From Phyllobacteriaceae bacterium (GTDB lineage: Bacteria > Pseudomonadota > Alphaproteobacteria > Rhizobiales > Rhizobiaceae): 56,247 bases of DNA. Of this stretch, positions 9,157-17,305 are shown piece by piece. The number at the start of each line of letters is the position of its first letter. Positions within the stretch are counted from its first letter, which is position 1. Made by a program: the position numbers and the translations under genes. The stretch is taken from assembly GCA_029279965.1 (NCBI GenBank), contig JAJUHJ010000003.1, positions 1-56,247 on the forward strand. The letters are read 5' to 3'. The notes below the pieces were generated by a model. It was not told the DNA's origin. It saw only the letters and a program-made list of their open reading frames with translations, and did not search any database.

Positions 9157-10548
9157 ATGCTCTTCAACCGACAGCCCATTCAATCGGATTTGGAATTGCA
9201 CTCTCTTTCGAAAGACGGTGCGGGCGCTGCGATTCAGGCCGACACGCCCCTGGAGTTCGTGGTTTATGCCGTAATCCTCGTGTTCATTTCCGCCCTCTGG
9301 TATGAATCAGATGCTTATCGGTATGCGGCGCCGCTCCTCGTTGTGCCGGCGCTGGCGCACTATCTGAGGCTGCATCGGTCTTTCCCGGATAGACCGCGGA
9401 TAGGCATTGTCGGACTTTTGTGTGTGGCTTGGGGCCTCTACGTAGCAGCGCGCTACGCATACACGGTCCTGGCTCGCCCTGACGTGGGAGACGGCACCTC
9501 GGAGGGCATATATCTGCTGCCGTTGCTTTATCCCACATTCGGTTACGCCCTGTGGCTCTATGTGCGCCGGCCTTTCATTATCGCTGTCTCTTTCGTTCTC
9601 ATAAGCTTTGTTGTCGTGCTCTACGGAGCCGACATTCCCTCCCTGACAAGCGTGCAACGTGCCGACTTCAGTCTCCACCAGAACCCGATTCATGCAGCGG
9701 GTGCGACTGGAATGGTCGTGTTATGCCTGTTGCCCTTCATGATCTATGTTTCTCGGGCCAAAACCTTGTCTGAGGAGCTGCGATTGCCTCTCCTCGGCAT
9801 CGCCATGCTTGCTTTTACGATTGGCCTCATCAACACGTATGGGCTGCAATCAAAAGGGGCTTGGCTGGCGTTGGCGATCGCCCTGCCGTTTCAAATCATC
9901 CTTATGCTTTGGATGCACAATGCGCGCGCGACGATAATATCTGCCTTGGTGCTTGCCGCTTTTCTTTGCCTTGCACTCGTGTTCGCCTGGAATGGAATCT
10001 GGACGGTTGCCGGGGACACCATTAATGCCATCATTTTGCTTGTCGCAAACATTGCCGACATCGGTTTGCGTCAAGCCGTGGATCATGCGATCAGCGATCA
10101 AACACTGCCCTCGAGTTTTCGTCAGAGGCTAGTGCTCTGGGCAAGTGCGGTCCTCATATGGGGGGACAACCCGCTTTTTGGCCTCGGCGTCGCGTGGGAA
10201 CATATCTGGAATTACCGCGCTCACCCGCAGGCCCGCTTCAATCTCTTGCACAATGGCTATCTTGAGATCGCGATCCGCTACGGTGTGGTCGGCCTGTCGT
10301 TCTATATCGTCCTCTTTGCCTGGGCGATCAGGAGAGTCTGGCAGGCCAGCCGATACGGGTTGATCGACGTCACCGTATTCCAAGCCTACGTTTCGATTCT
10401 CATCTTCTTTTGCGGAACGATTCTGACCAATTCCAACGTGCGGCTGGCGCTCGGTGAATCCTACATGATGATGGCGGCGGGCTTCGGGTTCTACTGCTTC
10501 TATCTCCTTCAGGAGCATGGCTACGCGCACCCGAAGACCTGGATCTGA
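9157..10548 (+). CDS. O-antigen ligase family membrane protein
   Basis: A 463-residue polytopic inner-membrane protein with about 10-12 hydrophobic helices. The Wzy_C/WaaL-type core lies at residues about 318-400: RQRLVLWASAVLIWGDNPLFGLG, then the large periplasmic loop ending in HNGYLEIAIRYGVVGL. In this superfamily the Arg and the H-N-x-x-L-E histidine are the expected active-site residues for ligating or polymerising undecaprenyl-linked glycan at the periplasmic face. It could be an O-antigen ligase, a polymerase or an exopolysaccharide polymerase; sequence alone does not separate them. It follows a GT25 gene in the same orientation. Confidence 0.85.
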   Translation: MLFNRQPIQSDLELHSLSKDGAGAAIQADTPLEFVVYAVILVFISALWYESDAYRYAAPLLVVPALAHYLRLHRSFPDRPRIGIVGLLCVAWGLYVAARYAYTVLARPDVGDGTSEGIYLLPLLYPTFGYALWLYVRRPFIIAVSFVLISFVVVLYGADIPSLTSVQRADFSLHQNPIHAAGATGMVVLCLLPFMIYVSRAKTLSEELRLPLLGIAMLAFTIGLINTYGLQSKGAWLALAIALPFQIILMLWMHNARATIISALVLAAFLCLALVFAWNGIWTVAGDTINAIILLVANIADIGLRQAVDHAISDQTLPSSFRQRLVLWASAVLIWGDNPLFGLGVAWEHIWNYRAHPQARFNLLHNGYLEIAIRYGVVGLSFYIVLFAWAIRRVWQASRYGLIDVTVFQAYVSILIFFCGTILTNSNVRLALGESYMMMAAGFGFYCFYLLQEHGYAHPKTWI

Positions 10549-10824
10549 GCCCTCGCTTCCACGGGGCCGCGCCGGATCTGCTCCAGCCCGGCTCCGTTCT
10601 TCATCCGCCCGTGGAATTAGTCACCACCCGCCAAATATCTATGAAGAAGGTTCCAATCCGCTCGACCTGCGGCGCCGTGTGTCCATCCGAACGGCGCCGC
10701 AGGTTATTGGAACCTCCACCCCGTATTCTCCGGGCCCGATCCCGGTTCGCGGGCAGCTGGTAGAGTTTCCGCTCTTCTCTAACCCCACAACTGCCAGGCG
10801 CGGGCGGGGCTTTTCTTGAACGGC
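10549..10824. other. Convergent intergenic region with a large palindrome
   Basis: It lies between the O-antigen-ligase gene (plus strand) and the sugar binding-protein gene (minus strand), so both genes end here. It contains the extended hairpin described separately at 10649-10714 and, near 10790-10817, a G-rich GGCGGGGCTTTTCTT segment. No convincing gene. Confidence 0.5.
10649..10714. repeat. Extended two-part palindrome (possible bidirectional terminator or repeat element)
   Basis: An inner stem of 14 perfect pairs (10665-10678 with 10691-10704; arm ACCTGCGGCGCCGT) closes a 12-base loop. An outer stem of nine perfect pairs (10649-10657, GGTTCCAAT, with 10706-10714, ATTGGAACC) flanks it, with an asymmetric seven-to-one internal loop. 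Total 23 pairs, far more than chance. It sits between two convergent genes, so a bidirectional terminator or a dispersed palindromic repeat are the natural readings. No T-tract follows on either strand. Confidence 0.75.
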
Positions 10825-11781
10825 TCAGAACGGGCTGTCAGGGAAGTAGAAATTCTCCGCGTTCTCGGGCGTAATGAGCTGCGAGCCGATGATAAAGCGG
10901 CCAGAGACAGGGGTGTTTGAAACGAGCCCAAGCGCCGTCAGTTCGATTGCCGTCGAGATCTGCGCCGGCGGATAGGTGACATTAACCGGCAGTTGCGGGT
11001 CTTCATCCATGATGCGCTGGATGATCTCCTTCATCCCGGCGCCGCCGACCACCCACATCTCCTCTTCGCGGCCTGCCTGAGCGATGGCTTCCAGAACGCC
11101 AATCGCCATGTCGTCGTCGGCAGCCCAGACAGCGTCGATGTCGTCATATTTGGACAGGAAATCCTGCATCACGTTAAAGGCATCGTCCCGATTCCAGTTG
11201 CCGTGCTGCATGTCCAGCACATTGATGCCGGATCCTTCGATCGCTGCCTGAAAAGCTTCCACGCGCTCATTGTCCAGTGTTGTGGGAATGCCGCGCAGCA
11301 CGACAATATTGTCGCCCTCGCCGAGGTTCTCGGCAAAATATTCGCCCGCCATGCGACCGAAGCCGGGATTGTCACCGGCCACATAAAGATCCTCGATGCC
11401 TTCGACTGAAAGCCCGCGGTCGACCACCGTCACCCAGATGCCCTGCTCCTTCACGGCCTGAACGGGCGAGGTCAGAGGTTCGCTCTCAAAAGGCAGCACG
11501 ACGAGAGCATCGATGTCACGCGTGGCGACCATGTCCTCGATGTCGTTGACCATCTTGCTCGCATCGCCTGCCGTCGACAAGACGAAGCTCAATTGCGGAT
11601 AAACCTCTTCAAGGCGCTGGATCGTCGCGCGGGCATGATAGTTCAGCCCGCCCATGAAGCCATGGGTCGCTGAAGGTATGGCAACGCCGATTGTATAGTT
11701 TTCATCCTGCGCAACCGCCATCGTGGAGGTCGCGAGCGCTCCTGCAAGCGCAATGCCTTTCAGAAAATGTCTGCGTTTCAT
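10825..11781 (-). CDS. Sugar ABC transporter, RbsB-type substrate-binding protein
   Basis: A 318-residue periplasmic binding protein of the Peripla_BP_4 group (ribose/xylose/inositol class). The mature part begins NYTIGVAIPSATHGFMGGLNYHA, with the family pattern of IGV-x-(I/V)-P near the first strand and aromatic plus polar ligand residues. DALVVLPFESEPLTSPVQAVKEQG is the typical second-lobe entry. The N-terminus MKRRHFLKGIALAGA fits a twin-arginine signal (R-R-x-F-L-K), so export could be by Tat rather than Sec. GGGAGAGAG precedes the ATG. It is the last gene of an ATPase-permease-binding protein operon. Confidence 0.92.
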   Translation of the reverse strand: MKRRHFLKGIALAGALATSTMAVAQDENYTIGVAIPSATHGFMGGLNYHARATIQRLEEVYPQLSFVLSTAGDASKMVNDIEDMVATRDIDALVVLPFESEPLTSPVQAVKEQGIWVTVVDRGLSVEGIEDLYVAGDNPGFGRMAGEYFAENLGEGDNIVVLRGIPTTLDNERVEAFQAAIEGSGINVLDMQHGNWNRDDAFNVMQDFLSKYDDIDAVWAADDDMAIGVLEAIAQAGREEEMWVVGGAGMKEIIQRIMDEDPQLPVNVTYPPAQISTAIELTALGLVSNTPVSGRFIIGSQLITPENAENFYFPDSPF

Positions 11782-11806
11782 GTCTCTCTCCCTTGGTTGA
11801 AAATCA

Positions 11807-12814
11807 TCATTGTTCGGAGGCTTTCTTCTCGCGTTGCAGCACCACCGCGAGGATCACCACCACGCCCTGGATCGCACCGTTGAGATAGGGGCTCACGATC
11901 GAAGCGAGGTTGAGGATGTTGTCAATCAGGCTCAGGATCAAGACGCCCACCACAGTGCCCCAGATGCGCCCGAAGCCGCCCTTCAGAACCGTGCCGCCAA
12001 TGATAACGGCGGCGATGGCCTCCAGCTCCCACAGGACGCCTGTCGAGCCGGATGCGGAGCCGAGCCGCGGCACATACATGATGGTGGCAAGCCCCACCAG
12101 AGCCCCCAGAAGAACATAGGTGGCGGTACGTGCGCGGTCGACATTGACGGCCGAATAGCGCGCCACCTGCTCGTTGGCGCCGATGGCGGCGCAGTGTCGA
12201 CCGAAGGCCGTGTGGCGCATCAGGAGTTCGCCTGCAATCGCCACCAGCGCGAAGACGATGATGGGCCAGGCTACGCCGAGAAACCCGCCATAGTAGACCG
12301 GGCGGTAGAGTGCGCGCAGGTCGAAGTTGAGCGACAGCGTGCCACCGTCGGCAAGCCAGGTCACCAGACTGCGGTAGATGCCCATGGAACCCAACGTGAC
12401 GATGAAGGCCTCAATCCTGACCTTGCTGATGAGGACACCGTTGACCAGGCCCGCTCCAAACCCCGTCAGCAGCGCCAGCGCCATGCCCACAAGGATCAGC
12501 GGTATGCCAACTCCCATGAGCGGGATGAGCGAGTTCATGCCCAGGATCATCACGCCGGCGACGAAGGCCGCCATCGACCCCACAGAAAGATCGATCCCCC
12601 CGGCCGTTATGACAAACGTCATGCCAACGGCGATGATGCCGATGAATGCCGAACGGGCCAGCACGTTCGTTACATTGCCGTAACTCAGGAAATTGGGATT
12701 GAGCATGGCGCCGAGGACGATCAAGGCGACCAGCGCCAATAGCGGTCCAAGCACATGCAGGTTGTAGCGGCGTAGGTTCAGCCGCCCGAACGTATTGATC
12801 GCAGCTTCCGTCAT
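11807..12814 (-). CDS. Sugar ABC transporter, RbsC-type permease
   Basis: A 335-residue inner-membrane permease of the branched-chain/ribose permease (BPD_transp_2) family. It shows about 8-10 hydrophobic helices and the family motifs GMTFVITAGGIDLSVGSM (residues about 61-78) and GGTVLKGGFGRIWGTVVGVLIL near the C-terminus. The start overlaps the ATPase stop by four bases (ATGA), which implies translational coupling. A homodimer is expected. The substrate is probably a pentose, a polyol or a similar small sugar. Confidence 0.93.
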   Translation of the reverse strand: MTEAAINTFGRLNLRRYNLHVLGPLLALVALIVLGAMLNPNFLSYGNVTNVLARSAFIGIIAVGMTFVITAGGIDLSVGSMAAFVAGVMILGMNSLIPLMGVGIPLILVGMALALLTGFGAGLVNGVLISKVRIEAFIVTLGSMGIYRSLVTWLADGGTLSLNFDLRALYRPVYYGGFLGVAWPIIVFALVAIAGELLMRHTAFGRHCAAIGANEQVARYSAVNVDRARTATYVLLGALVGLATIMYVPRLGSASGSTGVLWELEAIAAVIIGGTVLKGGFGRIWGTVVGVLILSLIDNILNLASIVSPYLNGAIQGVVVILAVVLQREKKASEQ

Positions 12815-14310
12815 TCCACTTCCGCCTTCGGTTCGGCCAGCTCCATCGCCAGCCGCAAAATTGCATCCTCGGTGATCCGCTCTCCTTCGAGTTCGCCGGC
12901 AATGCGCCCGCGCGCCATGACGATAACGCGCGTGGCCAGGCCGATAACTTCCGGCAGTTCGGAGGAGATGACGATGACACTCTTGCCTTCAGCGGCAAGC
13001 CGGCTGATGAAGCCGTAGATTTGCTGCTTGGTTCCGATGTCGATGCCGCGCGTTGGCTCGTCGATGATCACGATATCCGGTTCGGCCAGCATGGTCTTGG
13101 CAAGGAGCAGCTTCTGCTGATTACCGCCCGAAAGATTGCCTGCAAGCATCTCCCGGTCCCCGGCACGGATGTCGAATTCCTCGATGGCTCGGGAGAGCGC
13201 TTGTTCTTCAGCCCGCCGGTCTATGGCGATACGGGTGAAACGATCAAGGGCAAGCAGCGTCAGGTTCTCTCGCAGATTCTTGCCGAGGAGCAGGCCCTTA
13301 TCCTTGCGGTCCTCTGTCAGATAGGCAAGGCCCGCCTCACGCGCAGCGAGCGCCGATCCCGGCTTGATGGAAACGCCATTGACGCGAACCTCGCCGGACG
13401 CATTGCGCAGGCCGACAACACCCTCCATCAATTCAGTGCGTCCGGAGCCCACGAGCCCGGCAAATCCGAGCACCTCGCCGCGATGCAGGATAAAGGATGC
13501 ATCTTCCACATGACCGGGCACAGTAAGGCCGCGCACCTCCAGCACCGTTTCACTCTTGGCCTCGGCCTTGGCTGGAAACAAAGTGCTCAGCGAGCGGCCC
13601 ACCATAGCTTCCGCCATGCGATGTTCACTCAGTTCGCGCGATGGCGCCTCCAGCACCTTGTGCCCATCGCGCAGCACGGTAACACGGTCTGCGATCCTCG
13701 AGACCTCGTTGAGCTTGTGGGACGTATAAAGGATCGCCGTCCCGGCCTTCCGGAGCCTGTCGATCTGTTCCAGGAGGGTGTCCGTTTCCCGGTTGGTCAG
13801 GACCGCCGTCGGCTCGTCCATGATAAGCACGCGTGCATCGCGTCCCAGCGCCTTGGCGATTTCGACCATTTGCCGGTTTGGCACGGAAATGTCGGAGATC
13901 TTCCGGCGCGGATCGATCGGACAGTTGAGGCGTTCGAGAAGCGCGCGGCTTTCGGCCTGCATGGCTTTCTGGTCGAGGAAGAGGCCGCGCCTTTTTTCAC
14001 GACCCAGAAAGATATTTTCTTCGACGGTGAGTTGCAGCGCCAGGTTGAATTCCTGATGGATCATGATGATCCCGGCTGCTTCCGCATCCTCAAGCGATCC
14101 GAAGCGGATGGGATTGCCGTCGAGCTGCAGCGTGCCCTCCGTCGGCTGCAGATATCCGCTCATGATTTTCATCATGGTGGATTTTCCGGCCCCGTTCTCG
14201 CCGATCAAGGCGTGCACCTCGCCGGGGTGCAGTTCGAGATTGACGTCGAAGAGCACCTGAATCGGCCCGAACCAATGTGAAATTCCGTTAAGCCCGAGCA
14301 GAGCTTCCAT
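12811..14310 (-). CDS. Sugar ABC transporter, RbsA-type tandem ATP-binding protein
   Basis: A 499-residue protein with two fused ABC domains, as in RbsA/XylG/MglA. Domain 1 has Walker A GENGAGKST and a Walker B in LIMDEPTAVL. Domain 2 has the usual degenerate Walker A GLVGSGRTEL, then LSGGNQQK and Walker B VIIDEPTRGIDIG, which is the family signature. I chose the ATG at 14310; it overlaps the stop codon of a short upstream frame as TGATG, and an adjacent GTG at 14313 is the alternative. It energises uptake through the RbsC-type permease encoded next. Confidence 0.93.
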   Translation of the reverse strand: MEALLGLNGISHWFGPIQVLFDVNLELHPGEVHALIGENGAGKSTMMKIMSGYLQPTEGTLQLDGNPIRFGSLEDAEAAGIIMIHQEFNLALQLTVEENIFLGREKRRGLFLDQKAMQAESRALLERLNCPIDPRRKISDISVPNRQMVEIAKALGRDARVLIMDEPTAVLTNRETDTLLEQIDRLRKAGTAILYTSHKLNEVSRIADRVTVLRDGHKVLEAPSRELSEHRMAEAMVGRSLSTLFPAKAEAKSETVLEVRGLTVPGHVEDASFILHRGEVLGFAGLVGSGRTELMEGVVGLRNASGEVRVNGVSIKPGSALAAREAGLAYLTEDRKDKGLLLGKNLRENLTLLALDRFTRIAIDRRAEEQALSRAIEEFDIRAGDREMLAGNLSGGNQQKLLLAKTMLAEPDIVIIDEPTRGIDIGTKQQIYGFISRLAAEGKSVIVISSELPEVIGLATRVIVMARGRIAGELEGERITEDAILRLAMELAEPKAEVE

Positions 14311-14468
14311 CACCGCGTCCTCATCTCCGCGAGGCCAGAAACCGCACCTGCGAACGGCTGCATCTTGTTCGAGGCGGTTTGTGGGGGCGCACCCTCTTGT
14401 CGTGCTTTCATCCAGCTCTCATCGGTGTCAGTCAAGCGGACTCCATTGATGCCGCCATCATCCCATTA
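14310..14468 (-). pseudogene. Possible C-terminal gene remnant ahead of the RbsA-like gene
   Basis: After an in-frame TAA at 14466-14468, the minus frame is open for 51 codons (starting WDDGGINGVRLTDTDESWM) and ends in a TGA that shares its A with the ABC ATPase start (TGATG). The overlap is exactly what an intact operon gene would show. The 24 codons before the TAA (AGNIPEDELPAFVAAIRR within them) are also protein-like. No family is recognised. It may be a decayed or non-coding frame. Confidence 0.3.
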
Positions 14469-14703
14469 TTCGCTGGCGGGTCTTCTGATCGCTGCGACGA
14501 AGGCCGGAAGCTCATCCTCAGGAATATTGCCGGCGCTTCCTTATATCTGTCCGGCCACGGAGCGCCCCAACCCTCGACCTGCATTCTCATTTTTTCTGTA
14601 AGCGATTTAGGGCTGAAGCATAAGATGCTTATGAGCTCCACAAGATCGAACCGGCATCATTTCAGTTCTACCACTCCTCCCCTAGCCGCTCTCCCGGCGG
14701 CCA

Positions 14704-14717
14704 TGTAATCGTTTGCA
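14704..14717 (-). promoter_or_regulatory. LacI-family operator
   Basis: TGTAATCGTTTGCA matches the general LacI-family palindrome TGNAANCGNTTNCA at every fixed position. It lies just downstream of a candidate promoter on the minus strand (14724-14753), the usual place for repression of transcription into the sugar ABC operon, whose start is 394 bases away. No LacI-type regulator gene is present in the window. Confidence 0.6.
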
Positions 14718-14723
14718 TTTTCC

Positions 14724-14753
14724 AGTCTAGGCGAAGTGAATATGTGTTTTCAA
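14724..14753 (-). promoter_or_regulatory. Candidate promoter of the sugar ABC operon
   Basis: On the minus strand TTGAAA (14748-14753) and TAGACT (14724-14729) are separated by 18 bases and resemble -35 and -10 boxes. The LacI-type operator begins six bases downstream of the -10. Assignment by pattern only. Confidence 0.35.
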
Positions 14754-15231
14754 CCAGGATTATCCGAAGTCCGTCCGGCGGCATCGCAAAGTTGGCCGTC
14801 AGAGGGGCTCGAGCGCGTTTCCGGGTCGAAGGATCACCTTCTTTTGGATGGATGACGGCGCATCCTCTTGGGTGACTAGCGCCCAGTCGCGTCCCGCCAG
14901 CGCGAAAGATTGTCTGCCCCCCACTTTTGCGAACGCACTTGCGCAGACGCAGGATTTTGAACCGCAGTGTAGATGTTTTAGGAGGCTGCAAAGGCACCCA
15001 AAGCTTGAATTGCCGGACAGATCGACGACCGTTGCAGTGAGAGGCTCGCGTCAGGACAGCGGCGGGGATCAATCGCGTCCAGCGCTCCGCGTCGCGACAA
15101 CGCAGTGCGCGATAAACGCTTCCGTGTCGCGTTCCCTGCCAGACAAGCCGACAAAGGCACCTTTGGCGTTGCGAACCCACTTTGCGTCTCGTGGTCATTC
15201 AGACACGCGAGGACGCGCTACCTCCTCGGAT

Positions 15232-15286
15232 CTGTGCATGTGCGTTCCGAAAACCGATTCAGATTTCTGGCCATGCTCCAGTGACC
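15232..15286. repeat. Partial rhizobial palindromic repeat
   Basis: The segment TGCATGTGCGTTCCGAAAAC then CGATTCAGATTTCTGGCCATGCTCC has the form of the short dyad repeats common in rhizobial intergenic DNA (a CATGC end, CGAAAA, a central dyad, then GGCCATGC). The arms are imperfect here. Similar to the first palindrome of the composite elements at 23575-23690 and 31128-31229. Family name uncertain. Confidence 0.45.
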
Positions 15287-15569
15287 GCAGCCACCAGGCC
15301 AAACCAGGACGCTACCGCCGGAAAGTTTCGCCGAGAGAAACCGTCACCACAATCCACGTTCAGATCGAAGAGGCACTGTTATTCCTGCCGGCCTTCCACG
15401 CCAGCACCTTCGTCACAGGGACGCTGTGAACTATGTCGATCCATAGAAAGACAATTCGTTCTTAGTCCCCAGGTTGGATCGGTAATGATTAGAGAGATAA
15501 AATCAGTTCCAGAGATAACGCATTCCGCGCATCAAGAGCCACCTTTCCTTGCCGATATGAAAGCGACTT

Positions 15570-16439
15570 CTACCGCTGCAAAAGCCGGCACAATTCGTCA
15601 AGTTGCTCGAGTGTGCGGTAGGCGATGCGCACATCACCACCCTTTTCCTTGTGATTGATCGTGACTTTCAGGCCAGTGTGATCCGTTAGCAACCTTTCCA
15701 ACGACAACGTGTCCGGATCTTTTTCCGCGGCAGACGCGCGCCGCGACTTGCCGGGAGAATCACCACCGGCGGACAGCGACTCCGCCTGGCGCACAGACAG
15801 CCCCTCCTCAATGATGCGCCTGGCAAGTCCTGCCGGATCCTCGACATTGACGAGCGTGCGTGCGTGGCCCGCTGACAATGCCCCCTCAACGATAAGGTCG
15901 CTCACCTCCGAGGGGAGCCGCAACAGCCGCAACGTGTTCGCGACGTGGCTGCGGCTTTTGCCGATAACCTGGCCCAGATCCGCCTGTGTGTAATTGTGCT
16001 CGTCCATCAGTTGCTGATACCCCCGCGCCTCCTCGATGGGGTTCAGATCAGTCCTTTGCACGTTCTCGATGATGGCGAGTTCCAGCGCCGCCTTGTCATC
16101 CACATCGCGGATGATGACGGGCAGATCCGACAAGCCCGCGCGCTGTGCGGCGCGCCAGCGGCGTTCACCGGCGATGATCTCAAACCGGCCGGTTGCCTGC
16201 GATGGGCGCACCACCACGGGCTGAACGACGCCATGTTCACGGATGGATTGCGCTAGATCGGCTAACTCCGCCTCGGCGAAATTCCGCCGCGGGTTGTGCG
16301 GATTGGGCGAAATAAATTCGACGGGTACAGTGCGATCGGCGTGAATCACCTCCTGCTTTTCAGCGGGAGGATTATCGATCTCGCCAATCAGAGCAGCGAG
16401 GCCGCGGCCTAGACGCTTGCGGGAGTGATCTTCGTTCAT
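15570..16439 (-). CDS. parB: Chromosome-partitioning protein ParB
   Basis: A 289-residue ParB. The N-terminus MNEDHSRKRLGRGLAALIGE carries the ParA-stimulating basic patch typical of the family. The CTPase/Box II region is IAGERRWRAAQRAGL (about residues 88-102), and the helix-turn-helix lies at YTQADLGQVIGKSRSHVANTLRLLRLP. ParB binds parS (five candidate sites in this window), spreads as a CTP-dependent clamp and drives origin segregation with ParA. It is downstream of parA by 31 bases on the same strand, the conserved order rsmG-parA-parB. Confidence 0.96.
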   Translation of the reverse strand: MNEDHSRKRLGRGLAALIGEIDNPPAEKQEVIHADRTVPVEFISPNPHNPRRNFAEAELADLAQSIREHGVVQPVVVRPSQATGRFEIIAGERRWRAAQRAGLSDLPVIIRDVDDKAALELAIIENVQRTDLNPIEEARGYQQLMDEHNYTQADLGQVIGKSRSHVANTLRLLRLPSEVSDLIVEGALSAGHARTLVNVEDPAGLARRIIEEGLSVRQAESLSAGGDSPGKSRRASAAEKDPDTLSLERLLTDHTGLKVTINHKEKGGDVRIAYRTLEQLDELCRLLQR

Positions 16440-16470
16440 GGCGTTCCCAACAACTTGATTTTACAACGGT

Positions 16471-17265
16471 TCAGGCGGCCTGGAGACGCCGTTCACGGCG
16501 GATCACTTCTGAGGCGAGTTGCAGATAGGCTTGGCTTCCGGAGCATTTAAGATCATAGAGAATGGCGGGCTTTCCATAGGACGGTGCCTCGGAAACCCGC
16601 ACGTTGCGTGGGATCACCGTCTCGTAAACCGTCTCGCCCATATGAGCGCGCACATCCTCGACGACCTGGTTGGCAAGGTTGTTGCGCCGGTCGAACATCG
16701 TAAGCACGATGCCTTGTATGGTTAAGCGATCATTAATTGATGCCCGGATCTGTTCCACCGTCTCAAGGAGCTGACTCAAACCTTCGAGTGCAAAAAACTC
16801 GCATTGAAGCGGTACAAGGACCGAATCGGCCGCTGCCATCGCGTTGAGCGTCAAGAGGTTAAGGGATGGCGGACAGTCCACCAACACATAGGAGTACTGA
16901 GGACCGGCCACGTTATCGCGCAAAGCGTGACGCAGCTTCAGGACACGGTCAGGGGCCTCGGAAATCTCCATCTCTATTCCGAGCAGGTCCAGCGTCGATG
17001 GTATGATGGAAAGTTGAGGCACGGCAGTTTGCATTGCGGCGTCAACGATCTGCGCGCCACCGGTCAGGACATCATAGGACGAAACCAGCCGCCTTTGCCG
17101 ATCAATTCCAAGACCCGTGCTTGCATTTCCCTGAGGGTCGAGGTCGATAACGAGCACATTTTCCCCGATAGCGGCGAGCGCTGTGGCTAAATTGATGGCG
17201 GTGGTCGTCTTTCCGACCCCTCCCTTCTGATTTGCCACGGTGATGATGCGTGATGGCTTGCTCAT
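16471..17265 (-). CDS. parA: Chromosome-partitioning ATPase ParA
   Basis: A 264-residue deviant Walker ATPase (Soj/ParA). The deviant Walker A is KGGVGKTTTAINLATALAA (from residue 13), with the signature lysine at its start, followed by VIDLDPQGNASTGLG and the Walker B VLVDCPPSLNLL. It forms ATP-dependent DNA-bound dimers that ratchet ParB-parS complexes. It ends just before parB and begins 40 bases downstream of rsmG. Confidence 0.97.
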   Translation of the reverse strand: MSKPSRIITVANQKGGVGKTTTAINLATALAAIGENVLVIDLDPQGNASTGLGIDRQRRLVSSYDVLTGGAQIVDAAMQTAVPQLSIIPSTLDLLGIEMEISEAPDRVLKLRHALRDNVAGPQYSYVLVDCPPSLNLLTLNAMAAADSVLVPLQCEFFALEGLSQLLETVEQIRASINDRLTIQGIVLTMFDRRNNLANQVVEDVRAHMGETVYETVIPRNVRVSEAPSYGKPAILYDLKCSGSQAYLQLASEVIRRERRLQAA

Positions 17266-17305
17266 ATGCCCCTGCCAACCGAAGTTTCCAAGACTGAGCG
17301 GGTCG

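Larger units (their letters stand above)
14311..15569. other. 1.26-kb region without a confident gene between the sugar ABC operon and parB
   Basis: Unusually long for this window. It holds a candidate promoter plus LacI-family operator (14704-14753), a possible decayed coding remnant next to the ABC ATPase start (14310-14468), and a partly preserved rhizobial palindromic element (about 15232-15286). Open frames of up to 193 codons exist on both strands, but they overlap and have cysteine- and arginine-rich compositions typical of spurious frames. I see no tRNA. Confidence 0.5.

Noticed and set aside
10649-10662. Possible tRNA T-loop (GGTTCCAATCC)
   Set aside because: No acceptor, D or anticodon stems fold around it; it is the outer arm of the two-part palindrome.
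13021-14280. 419-codon antisense frame over the RbsA-like gene
   Set aside because: Shadow of the tandem ATPase; no independent domain.
14668-15198. Minus-strand open frame of 176 codons
   Set aside because: It overlaps the previous frame and the promoter/operator area, has atypical composition and no recognisable domain.
14848-15429. Plus-strand open frame of 193 codons in the ABC-parB gap
   Set aside because: Composition (Cys/Arg/Ser/Thr rich) and overlap with a 176-codon minus frame fit chance frames in G+C-rich DNA; no family resemblance and no ribosome-binding site seen.
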